Shown piece by piece: positions 1 to 6,276 of a DNA stretch of 9,023 bases. A program made the position numbers and the translations under genes. The notes under the pieces were generated by a model. It saw nothing but the letters and a program-made list of their open reading frames with translations. It had not been told where the DNA came from and searched no databases. This DNA comes from CAYUNT01 sp964446285 (GTDB lineage Bacteria > Sumerlaeota > Sumerlaeia > SLMS01 > CAYUNT01). Location of the stretch: positions 1-9,023 of the forward strand of contig CAYUNT010000185.1 in the NCBI GenBank assembly GCA_964446285.1, in the 5' to 3' direction. Every line of letters begins with the position of its first letter. The stretch's first letter is position 1.

Positions 1-142
1 GGATATATGCAATAATCCTAAACCAAAGGGGCACCATGTTCCTGTTGCTCCCGAAGTTCGCGTGGAGGCAAACACGGCAGAAGGCTGGTCAATGGCTTGG
101 TTCCTTTTCACCATAAGAGAAAAGAGGATTCGCGGGCCAAGT
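1..142. other. Window edge, no supported gene
   Basis: This stretch lies downstream of the stop codon of the helicase-like gene. A plus-strand frame is open from base 2 to 298, and a minus-strand frame opens at an ATG at 112-114 and runs off the edge. Neither has a Shine-Dalgarno sequence or a product I recognise, and the plus frame runs antisense into the helicase-like gene. No hairpin with a T-run follows the helicase-like stop, so I cannot place its terminator. Confidence 0.5.
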
Positions 143-1864
143 TCAGGTATCCAATTCTACAACTTGGACTTCGAGGCCTTTTTGCGACTGATACGCGGCG
201 AGGCGCCGCTGGCCCTGTTCCTTCAAATACGGAACGGGATCGAGAAAATCGATGGCGGTGGCGCGTTTTTTGCCCGGCGCTGGAATCATGAGTTTTAGTA
301 TGCGTTCAAGGGTGCGCGCCTCGTCCGGCCCGGGCGCCGCCAGCACAAGCGCCCCGATTCGCGGATTGTCAAGCAACGGTTCCGCGTTCCACGGCAGCAA
401 AATCACTTCCGCGGATTTCTTTGCGGCGAGGGCCTTTTTCATCTTTTCACGCCCGGCCTGATCTTCCATGCCCTCCACGACGACGCACTTCTCGATGTGT
501 GCCGCGAGCGCCCGCGCATGGGCCGCGTCGTGCGCCAAAACGGCCACTCCCCGCATCCCTTCGCTTCGCAAATCGCTCGCCCGGCGCGCGACCAGCGCAT
601 GGCGCTCTTCGTTTTCCAAAATCGCGCGCCGGAATATCTCCTCCGGTTCGCGGTCGCGTTCGCACGCCGGATACGCCACTGGCCGCACCACCGTTATGGC
701 GCACGGCACCGCCTCGCCCGCGGCAATCAGCATGTCCGGGCTGGTATGATGCACGAACGGACCAAAGGCTGCTTCGAAAAGCATGTCGTGTCCGTCGGGC
801 CGGCGGGCGAATGCGGCCAGCCCAAAACGCCAGGCCGCCGCGCCACAACGCATCGCCAGCTGGTAGCATGTGTCGGCCTGGATGCATTGCGTGTCGTCGA
901 AAACAATTACCTTTGCCTCGCGAATGCACAGCGCCGCCGCCGATTTTTCCGCGCCCGGATCGTAAGAATCGTCAAGCACGGGGTCCTCGCCCGCCGCGTG
1001 CCGGGCCACTCGAATTCCAAAGGCGCGGCATGCCGCCGGAGCGGAAACGACAGTCACGCCGCCCGGATGTGTTTCTCCCCCGCCAATCTGGCCCACGCGC
1101 TTGCCAAGCCGTTCGTGCAATTGCGCCACGGCCTGTTCCAAACCGGGCAGGCCGGGCGTGAATACCACTGTCTCGCGATCGAGAATCTGAATCAACCGCG
1201 CGAGAATCCCCCATTTGTCCGCCCCCGGAGCAAGTTCGATCATGCCGCGCCGAGCGCGCAACGCCGCCTCCAGCGCCGTCCGCGGGTATCCTTCCAGCCC
1301 CTGCAGCGCCCGCTCCATCGCCGCCGCAGCCGCTGCTGCATCCGAATCCGGTCCCGCCGCCCACGGCTCATCTTCCGCATCCCGCTGATCTTCAATCTCG
1401 AACGCTATTCCCTGAGCGCGCAACACAGCCACAACACGGTCAAGAAGCCCTGTGGGAAACGAAAAATTCCGCCGGTCGAATAAGTGCTTCTGCCCGTCCC
1501 ATTTTCCATCAAGATACATGAGATTGTATTCGCGCCCGAATACGGGAAAGGAGGCGGCTTCGTCGATGGCGTCGAGCGGAATGTGCCCGCCTTCGATTTG
1601 CGTGAAGCTGTGTCCGGCGCGAATCCGCGCCTTGGACTGAATCCACTGGCTCTGATAACGCCGGACAATTTCCTGGGGAACATCTTCCGGGCGCAGATGA
1701 AAAATCTTCATCACATCCGCGAGGTGAACGATGTGAACTTCCCAGCGTTTTTTCTCGGGATTCCAGCGGCGCGAGTTGAGTTGGCGGAGTTGATTGACCA
1801 CACCGCGGTCGTATTGAAAACTCACGCCGATGTATTCATCATCTATCAGTTCAAAATGCGGCAT
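143..1864 (-). CDS. UvsW/XPB-like SF2 helicase homologue with degenerate catalytic motifs (probable pseudo-helicase)
   Basis: From the ATG at 1864 the protein has 573 residues. Residues 5-60 (IGVSFQYD, then RRWNPEKKRWEV) resemble the HARP-like domain of DNA-annealing helicases. Residues 113-161 (LDGKWDGQKHLF, FPTGLLDRV) match the DNA-binding module in front of UvsW-type helicases. A poly-alanine linker (175-182) leads into two RecA-like lobes. Active relatives use these motifs to hydrolyse ATP and remodel branched DNA. Here Walker A is APGADKWG (212-219), not PTGAGKT; the DExH box is DDTQ (323-326); SAT is AAF (350-352); and motif VI, normally QRxGRxxR, is ERILKLMI (520-527). The surrounding sequence (RRPDGHDMLFEAAFGP, IPAPGK, AIDFLDP) is kept. 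Family knowledge predicts no ATPase activity; a DNA-binding or partner role is inference. A GTG at 2014 would add 50 residues that look unrelated to the family. The ATG has only a GGAG 12 bases upstream, so the start is uncertain. A pseudogene is the alternative, but there are no stops or frameshifts. Confidence 0.82.
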   Translation of the reverse strand: MPHFELIDDEYIGVSFQYDRGVVNQLRQLNSRRWNPEKKRWEVHIVHLADVMKIFHLRPEDVPQEIVRRYQSQWIQSKARIRAGHSFTQIEGGHIPLDAIDEAASFPVFGREYNLMYLDGKWDGQKHLFDRRNFSFPTGLLDRVVAVLRAQGIAFEIEDQRDAEDEPWAAGPDSDAAAAAAAMERALQGLEGYPRTALEAALRARRGMIELAPGADKWGILARLIQILDRETVVFTPGLPGLEQAVAQLHERLGKRVGQIGGGETHPGGVTVVSAPAACRAFGIRVARHAAGEDPVLDDSYDPGAEKSAAALCIREAKVIVFDDTQCIQADTCYQLAMRCGAAAWRFGLAAFARRPDGHDMLFEAAFGPFVHHTSPDMLIAAGEAVPCAITVVRPVAYPACERDREPEEIFRRAILENEERHALVARRASDLRSEGMRGVAVLAHDAAHARALAAHIEKCVVVEGMEDQAGREKMKKALAAKKSAEVILLPWNAEPLLDNPRIGALVLAAPGPDEARTLERILKLMIPAPGKKRATAIDFLDPVPYLKEQGQRRLAAYQSQKGLEVQVVELDT

Positions 1865-2032
1865 GGAAACACTGCGCTCCGAAACGGTCTGAAACGATAG
1901 GCTGCTTGGCTGCGCGCGGCCCGAGGAAGGCGCAAGGGGAAAGGCGAAAGGCCGCCGGAGAAATAAAATCAAAGGCAGGCGCGCCGGAAAGGCTTCCCTC
2001 TGGCCAAACCCCACGCAACCTTTTCGTTTGAT

Positions 2033-2061
2033 AGTCTATCGCACGCCGAACCTCAGGTCAA
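2033..2061 (-). promoter_or_regulatory. Sigma70-like promoter for the helicase-like gene
   Basis: Read on the minus strand there is TTGACC (2056-2061; 5 of 6 against TTGACA), a 17-base spacer and TAGACT (2033-2038; 4 of 6 against TATAAT). Transcription would start near 2026. That leaves a leader of about 160 bases to the ATG at 1864, or about 11 bases to the GTG at 2014, so the promoter position bears on the start choice. Spacing and match are good for a predicted site; activity is inferred. Confidence 0.5.
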
Positions 2062-2076
2062 TCCTTCCCCGATTCG

Positions 2077-2096
2077 ATGCATCCAAAGGGATGCAT
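2077..2096. promoter_or_regulatory. 8-bp dyad/stem-loop upstream of the predicted promoter
   Basis: ATGCATCC, loop AAAG, then GGATGCAT form a perfect 8-bp stem. Its centre lies about 60 bases upstream of the predicted start of transcription near 2026, where an activator could bind. On the plus strand the stem is followed by GTTTTTA, so it could also act as a weak plus-strand terminator, although no plus-strand gene precedes it. Confidence 0.4.
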
Positions 2097-2417
2097 GTTT
2101 TTATGAGCGCCATAGATAAACTGAAAAGCGAGCGCTGGAAACTGGGCAAAAGCGCGCCCGAGAAAAAAGGCGCGGCGGTGGAAAATCGTTATGGCAAGAC
2201 AATAAAGCCGCCATCGGAATTGCCCACAGGCAAACGCCACGGAAAACGATCTATTGTGTTGCATAGTCCTGCAGGACGGCGAAAAAACCGCCGCGCCGCC
2301 CAACCGAACAAATTTCGCAAAATACGCGAAAAGCATCGCACGCGATACGAATCCAACTCCGGCGCGCCCTGTCAATTCGGCACACCGGCGCGCCGGATGC
2401 GGCCCGCTGCGAGAAAA

Positions 2418-2843
2418 CTACTTTTTCCCAACTTTGCGCGAAGCCGCTTCGCCTTTGGAACGCTCGCCTACCCGCTTTTCCGCGGATCGGGCCGCCGGGC
2501 GATTCTTCAGCGCCTCTTCGATGACACTTTCCCGGGTTCTCACGACAGGCTCATGCTCTTTTTCCACAAGGGCGAGCAAGCTCTTCACGAGTGCGGGACG
2601 CAGAACATAATAGCAGCGCATGGGGCCGCTGGCCTGCGAATCGATCAAGCCCGCGCGTTTGAGAAGGGCAAGATGCTGTGAAAGATTGGGCTGTGAAATC
2701 TCGATGGTTTCCTGAATGCCGCTAACACAAAGTGGGCTGTTAAGCAGCGCTGTAAGGATTTGCAAACGGGCGGGATGTCCGGCCGCCTTTAGCAAACGAG
2801 CCGCATTGTAACCTGATGTGCTGACGCTTTTTCCTCGTTTCAC
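2418..2843 (-). CDS. ArsR/SmtB-type winged-helix transcriptional regulator
   Basis: From the GTG at 2843 the protein has 141 residues. A SmtB/ArsR winged helix fills residues 13-82: GHPARLQIL (22-30) opens the DNA-binding part, SQPNLSQHLALLKRAGLI (50-67) is the recognition helix, and the wing runs to RCYYVLRP (76-83). Family members are dimeric repressors that bind promoter dyads and let go when they sense a metal, redox change or small ligand. The usual metal box (ELCVC) is absent: only C39 sits near it, with C77 in the wing, so the signal cannot be read from the sequence. The tail (roughly 101-141) is rich in lysine and arginine and longer than in a typical 100-120-residue member. The GTG is chosen because AGAAAGGA precedes it; an in-frame TTG at 2930 lacks a ribosome-binding site. 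The gene sits 106 bases after the glycosyltransferase gene. Confidence 0.88.
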   Translation of the reverse strand: MKRGKSVSTSGYNAARLLKAAGHPARLQILTALLNSPLCVSGIQETIEISQPNLSQHLALLKRAGLIDSQASGPMRCYYVLRPALVKSLLALVEKEHEPVVRTRESVIEEALKNRPAARSAEKRVGERSKGEAASRKVGKK

Positions 2844-2850
2844 CTTGAGG

Positions 2851-2858
2851 TCCTTTCT
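2851..2858 (-). promoter_or_regulatory. Ribosome-binding site deciding the ArsR-type start
   Basis: Read on the minus strand, AGAAAGGA ends 7 bases before the GTG at 2843. It supports that start over the longer TTG frame from 2930. Confidence 0.65.
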
Positions 2859-2935
2859 CAGGCTCCGCTCAGGGGCCTGATCCTTGCTATTGGGGTATTT
2901 CTGAGGAAGCGCGTTTGCCGGGGCAAGCAAAATTC

Positions 2936-2965
2936 GTTATAAACTGATTTCATTTTTTCTGAAAA
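2936..2965 (-). promoter_or_regulatory. Possible promoter of the ArsR-type gene
   Basis: Read on the minus strand there is TTTTCA (2960-2965; 4 of 6), an 18-base spacer and TATAAC (2936-2941; 5 of 6). It overlaps the last codons of the glycosyltransferase gene, so the regulator may have its own promoter as well as read-through from upstream. The -35 match is weak. Confidence 0.35.
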
Positions 2966-4632
2966 CACTTACTAAGTTTATAGACAAACGTTTTCTCATA
3001 TTGGGTAATCTTTTCGCGGGTCCGGGCATGGGCCGCGCGCTCTTGTTCCAGGGCTTTGGCCGCGCCCCCAAACGCAGATTGGGCCGCCGTAAGCGGATTT
3101 TGCGGAAGAGGAACGGACGATGCGCCGCCTGCAGAGGAAGAAATGTCATCGCCCGCCGCGGAGCCTTCCGCCGCCTCGGGAACCCCAGCAGCAGGAGCGC
3201 CGCCGGAGACCGCCGCGCCGCTCCGGGCTGCCTCGCCGAGAACCGCCAGGCGGTCGGGGGCCATTCCGGGCGAATCCGCCCATTGCACCAGCGGTTTCAT
3301 CAGGCGGTCGCTTGTCCATTCGTCGAAAATGAACTGGCGCGCGCGTTCCCTCATGGCGTTCCGTTCGTCGGCGTGTTCGGCCATGCGCAAGATGCCCTGC
3401 GCCGCCGCGTGCGCATTGCCACAGGGAATTTCCAGAACCACCCGCCGCGAGGCAAACATCTTCAATTCCTCGCTCAGGCACGTGGTGACGACGGCCAGGC
3501 CGCGCGCCATCCATAAATACACGCGATTGCGCAGCCCAAGTTCCGCCTCGTGGCTCCAGCGATCGAGCGAAATGGCGATGTCCGCCTGGTCGCACACATC
3601 GGCGATCTGATACGTGGGAATCCAGCCCAGGAAATGGAAATGATCGCGGAACCGCGAGCGGTCCGCATAGGCGCGAAAGCGGTCGAAAGTGAGCGTGTTG
3701 TGGCCCGGCAGACCGCCGCCCGTCGTCACATAATGAATATGATGGTTGCACGTGATCGCCTCTTCGAGCGCGGCGGCCAGCGTCCGTTCGTCGAGCCACG
3801 TATTGTAACCGCCCGTGAAGAGCACAACAAAGGCGTCTTCGGGCACAACGGCGCCGCGCAGTTTGAACGTCCCCGACGGGTCCATCTGGCGCTCGTAAGA
3901 AAGCCCCTGCGGCATCGAGTCCACGAGGTTGTGCCCGGCCGTGTGGCGATTGAGGCGCCCGGCGGCGGCGAGCATCCCGAGCAGGGCGAAACGCTGCGCG
4001 CCCGAACAGGTCGAGAAGTGATCGGCGCGTAAAAGCACAGGCAGCATATAGGCCCAGGCGTCATAGAGGGCCGCGTCACTGTTGTGGATCGCCCCCTGCA
4101 TCTGACGCTCGGCCATCGGGTCGCCGAAGTAGTCGGCGTGAATCGGCTGCGGCAGCCCGGAACGCACGGCGGCGAGCGCCATGACGTCGCTGGTGGTGAC
4201 AATCGCCTCAGCGTGGAACTCCGCGGCAAGCGAGCGGAGGGCGGCGGCGGCGGCATCCGGATCGAGAGGAATGCGCGCGCGCCGCCAGCGGGTGTCCACG
4301 CGCTCAATGGGAATGCGGCTGGATTTGTCGGCGGGCGCGGCGGGGGAAGCAGGCGCGGGAGGGGCGGCGGCTGGCGTTTCGGCGGAAGACACCGGCGCGG
4401 TGGACGCTGGCGCGGAAGCGGCATTTGAAGAGGGCGCGCCTATGAAAGGTGTTTGAGTTTCCGCCGCGGCCAACGCTGTTTCGCCGAACTGCGCCTCGGC
4501 CACAAGGACGTTGTGACCCGCCTTGAGCAACACCTGCGTCATGGCCCACAACCGCAACCCTGGCGCATAGAGACGCTGTGCATTCGGGTCCGGCATCGGA
4601 CCCACCCCGGCGATCAAAATATGATGTGGCAT
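2950..4632 (-). CDS. GT-B fold glycosyltransferase (GT4/group 1-like) with Ala/Pro-rich insertions
   Basis: This 560-residue protein has a GT-B layout. The N-terminal Rossmann lobe starts MPHHILIAGVGPMPDP; the C-terminal nucleotide-sugar lobe (about 265-455) contains VLFTGGYNTW, FHFLGWIP, and ADIAISLDRWSHEAELGLRNR (350-370), where the acidic and basic residues resemble the donor-binding region of GT4 enzymes. Such enzymes move a sugar from an activated donor to a glycan or lipid at the cytoplasmic face of the membrane; donor and acceptor cannot be read here. An Ala/Pro/Ser-rich insertion (about 55-104) interrupts the first lobe. A second low-complexity stretch (466-520) is followed by a charged helix (ALEQERAAHARTREK) and a basic end (YKLSKCFQKK), as in glycosyltransferases that attach peripherally to membranes. 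No signal peptide or membrane span is seen. No other polysaccharide genes are in the window. Confidence 0.85.
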   Translation of the reverse strand: MPHHILIAGVGPMPDPNAQRLYAPGLRLWAMTQVLLKAGHNVLVAEAQFGETALAAAETQTPFIGAPSSNAASAPASTAPVSSAETPAAAPPAPASPAAPADKSSRIPIERVDTRWRRARIPLDPDAAAAALRSLAAEFHAEAIVTTSDVMALAAVRSGLPQPIHADYFGDPMAERQMQGAIHNSDAALYDAWAYMLPVLLRADHFSTCSGAQRFALLGMLAAAGRLNRHTAGHNLVDSMPQGLSYERQMDPSGTFKLRGAVVPEDAFVVLFTGGYNTWLDERTLAAALEEAITCNHHIHYVTTGGGLPGHNTLTFDRFRAYADRSRFRDHFHFLGWIPTYQIADVCDQADIAISLDRWSHEAELGLRNRVYLWMARGLAVVTTCLSEELKMFASRRVVLEIPCGNAHAAAQGILRMAEHADERNAMRERARQFIFDEWTSDRLMKPLVQWADSPGMAPDRLAVLGEAARSGAAVSGGAPAAGVPEAAEGSAAGDDISSSAGGASSVPLPQNPLTAAQSAFGGAAKALEQERAAHARTREKITQYEKTFVYKLSKCFQKK

Positions 4633-4639
4633 GGTTGAA

Positions 4640-4646
4640 TCACCTT
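4640..4646 (-). promoter_or_regulatory. Glycosyltransferase RBS overlapping the upstream stop codon
   Basis: Read on the minus strand, AAGGTGA lies 7 bases before the glycosyltransferase ATG. Its first two bases are the last two bases of the TAA stop (4645-4647) of the nuclease-like gene. This arrangement favours co-transcription and translational coupling. Confidence 0.7.
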
Positions 4647-5697
4647 ACAGTTCGCGTTGTTCGCAACGACATGTCTTGGCATCAAATACACGTTCAATTG
4701 CCGAAATCACTTTTTCAGTCAGTGGAACCAAGGCATTTGGATTTGGATAGAGTCTGTTTCGGCAGTTCTTTACGTCCTTCCGGTCCATTGTATATGAAAG
4801 GTCATTATATGTGTCGATAAATAGTACCCCACTCAAAATGCCTTTCCCCCTATCCACGAATAGCCCACCTGGTGCAACAACCTTACCCATGCACGATCCC
4901 GTCTCCCTGCTGATTCTCAACGTAAAAGACCCATATAATGCCTTTTCAACGTGACTTTCATCTGACGCGGCCCCGTTTACACACAACGCAACCAAGTTAA
5001 TTTCTCCTCTAGCCAATTTTCGAGACTTTTCTTCAATCATTCGTCTTATGATAATGTGCTCTGGATAGGGGCTGCGGTTATCAGTTGCCCCCCCTGCAAC
5101 CGGATGTCCCGCTTCCTCCAAGACTTCCTTCTCGGATTGGGTCATAGTGGAACGTTTCATTTCAGGATACATTCGAAAATACATTCCCGGGATGGGATTG
5201 CCATTATCATCTGTGGCCTGGACATCTTCCGGCTCTCCCGAAGTAAGCAGGTTGTCTGTTCTGAGTGTTACTTCAATGTTTACCACTTCATCCCCAATCT
5301 GCGCACGCACATCGACGTCTTTGGTCCCGACACCGGTCTTGTATTCCAAGTCCAGCAACGTCCCAAAGACGGCGCATCGAGTCGCGACAGATACTTCTGC
5401 TACAAATTGCGGGTATTGACTTGGGTCTTTTGCCTTTTTGGAATATGCAGACTTCATCTTTTCTTCACCAATGGCATCAGCCACTTTCTTTAATCCGAAT
5501 TCAAGGCAATCAAGTTCCTTGGTAATGTCGTTATTCAAAAATCTGCAGCACAAGGCCGAAACATTACACTGCTTGAAATGCGCCTCTAGTTCATGCTCTT
5601 TGGCGCCATTAAGTTGCATTTTGTGAACATCCAACTCCTCCATAGTATTTTTGCCCAAAAGGGCGGCAAGGGTTGGATATTCATTAGAAAAATTCAT
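4645..5697 (-). CDS. Uncharacterised protein with PD-(D/E)XK nuclease-like core
   Basis: I do not recognise a named family. Numbered from an upstream ATG at 5715, a helix with E107 (QFVAEVSVATR) is followed by the strand GTKDVDVRAQI (D133, D135) and the strand VVNIEVTLR (E148, T150). This is the order of a PD-(D/E)XK nuclease core, with threonine where lysine is usual. Later parts, a basic helix (IIRRMIEEKSRKLARGE), a strand (INLVALCVNG), GILSGVLFI and YPNPNALVPL, recall uncharacterised nuclease-like proteins I know with an NPNA-PLP ending. Nuclease activity is inferred. The ATG at 5697 (350 residues) follows purine-rich AAAAGAAGAACA; the ATG at 5715 (356 residues) has no ribosome-binding site and lies only 3 bases from a TATAAA. 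Composition is foreign: 22 of 60 bases at 4981-5040 and 23 of 60 at 5401-5460 are G or C, against 42 of 60 at 7201-7260. This suggests recent transfer. It lies 12 bases before the glycosyltransferase gene. Confidence 0.72.
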   Translation of the reverse strand: MNFSNEYPTLAALLGKNTMEELDVHKMQLNGAKEHELEAHFKQCNVSALCCRFLNNDITKELDCLEFGLKKVADAIGEEKMKSAYSKKAKDPSQYPQFVAEVSVATRCAVFGTLLDLEYKTGVGTKDVDVRAQIGDEVVNIEVTLRTDNLLTSGEPEDVQATDDNGNPIPGMYFRMYPEMKRSTMTQSEKEVLEEAGHPVAGGATDNRSPYPEHIIIRRMIEEKSRKLARGEINLVALCVNGAASDESHVEKALYGSFTLRISRETGSCMGKVVAPGGLFVDRGKGILSGVLFIDTYNDLSYTMDRKDVKNCRNRLYPNPNALVPLTEKVISAIERVFDAKTCRCEQREL

Positions 5698-5810
5698 TGT
5701 TCTTCTTTTCAGCATAAGTTTATACGTGATGAAACTGGAATGCAGTGTCTTTTAAGGGAAGAAGCGACATGAGATTGGTTTTTTTCTGCAGCGCCAAAGG
5801 CGCGGCAAGG

Positions 5811-5844
5811 AAAAAGCCCAGGGCAAGCGGAGCGTCGCCCTGGG
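5811..5844 (-). terminator. Predicted intrinsic terminator (left arm)
   Basis: Read on the minus strand: CCCAGGGC, a 12-base loop, GCCCTGGG, then C and five Ts (5811-5815). The 8-bp GC-rich stem with T-run fits a rho-independent terminator for transcription leaving the TIM-barrel gene, insulating the genes to its left. Confidence 0.6.
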
Positions 5845-5997
5845 AAGGCCGCCCCCAAAATCCCAAGCCCTGAAAGGGCGACAAGAGTTCACCAAACGGC
5901 GCAGCGGCGCAAACAAGATACGAAATTAAAACCAAATCTGTATTTACCAAGGGTCCTGACGCCCCTTGCGGGGCTTGTTGTCTGAGGGGGCTGTTTC

Positions 5998-6031
5998 CCC
6001 AGGGCGGCGCTTCGCTTGCCCTGGGCTTTTT
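5998..6031 (+). terminator. Predicted intrinsic terminator (right arm)
   Basis: CCCAGGGC (5998-6005), a 12-base loop containing a small GCG/CGC pair, GCCCTGGG (6018-6025), then C and five Ts (6027-6031). It mirrors the left-arm hairpin and points the other way, toward the convergent side of the TIM-barrel gene. No plus-strand gene leads into it, so it may simply be part of the repeat. Confidence 0.5.
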
Positions 6032-6126
6032 CCTTGCCGCGCCTTTGGCGCTCCGAAATTGGCAGGCCATATTCCCTGCACTCCAGTATGGGAAAGAATA
6101 GATTTTCCTGATCCATTTACATGAAT

Positions 6127-6140
6127 TACACGACCGTGTA
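6127..6140. promoter_or_regulatory. 14-bp dyad, possible operator
   Basis: TACACG-AC-CGTGTA has two perfect 6-bp halves around a 2-base centre, the size of a small dimeric repressor site. It lies in non-coding sequence about 430 bases upstream of the nuclease-like gene and about 137 bases past the TIM-barrel stop. There is no promoter next to it, so a regulatory role is only a guess. Confidence 0.25.
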
Positions 6141-6276
6141 GAGCAACGCATCAGGGAATACAGGTCGAGGGCATAATGCTGAATACGCTCGGGATTTTGG
6201 GCGGGACCGCGATCTAGTAGTGATCCTGCTTCCGTATCCTGCGGCGATATACAGCCTGCATTTATATTGTGGGCAA

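Larger units (their letters stand above)
1865..2417. other. Intergenic region between ArsR-type gene and helicase-like gene
   Basis: About 550 bases without a gene I can support. It holds the promoter-like element at 2033-2061, the stem-loop at 2077-2096, a perfect 12-bp palindrome at 2266-2277 (GTCCTGCAGGAC) and another at 2385-2396 (CCGGCGCGCCGG). The second lies just beyond the ArsR-type stop codon and has no T-run, so it is not a standard terminator. A lysine/arginine-rich plus-strand frame starts near 2104 but runs deep into the ArsR-type gene on the opposite strand and has no good ribosome-binding site. Confidence 0.5.
5791..6051. repeat. 261-bp element with 54-bp near-perfect inverted arms (REP/BIME-like)
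   Basis: The arm 5791-5844 is the reverse complement of 5998-6051 with 52 of 54 positions matching. The inner flanks continue the symmetry imperfectly: GCCCTGAAAGGGC (5867-5879) and GCCCCTTGCGGGGC (5961-5974) are hairpins at equivalent places. The 119 or so bases inside carry no gene. The layout of paired palindromic hairpins facing each other resembles REP/BIME elements moved by REP-associated tyrosine transposases, and similar modules seem common in PVC-type genomes; that link comes from memory and is inferred. ATTGG occurs in direct orientation outside both arms but does not adjoin them, so I do not claim a target duplication. Confidence 0.85.
5716..6276. other. Intergenic region with REP-like inverted-repeat element
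   Basis: About 560 bases between the TIM-barrel gene and the nuclease-like gene. Its core is the inverted-repeat element at 5791-6051. To the right are a 14-bp dyad at 6127-6140 and no tRNA-like or gene-like sequence. To the left, TATAAA (5719-5724, minus strand) could be a -10 box for the nuclease-like gene, but I find no convincing -35. A 189-codon minus-strand frame crosses the region; it is created by the repeat and is not called. Confidence 0.55.

Noticed and set aside
497..1483. 328-codon plus-strand frame antisense to the helicase-like gene
   Set aside because: Arg/His/Ala-rich shadow sequence with no recognisable domain; the minus strand carries the family signatures.
2028..2681. 217-codon Lys/Arg-rich plus-strand frame
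   Set aside because: It overlaps the ArsR-type gene by about 260 bases, has no good ribosome-binding site, and loses protein-like character after the first 40 codons.
143..5697. One defence island uniting the nuclease-like and helicase-like genes
   Set aside because: They are separated by a glycosyltransferase and a regulator and have different composition; nothing in the sequence links them functionally.
5771..6062. Target-site duplication (ATTGG) around the inverted-repeat element
   Set aside because: The short repeat is not adjacent to the arms and could occur by chance.
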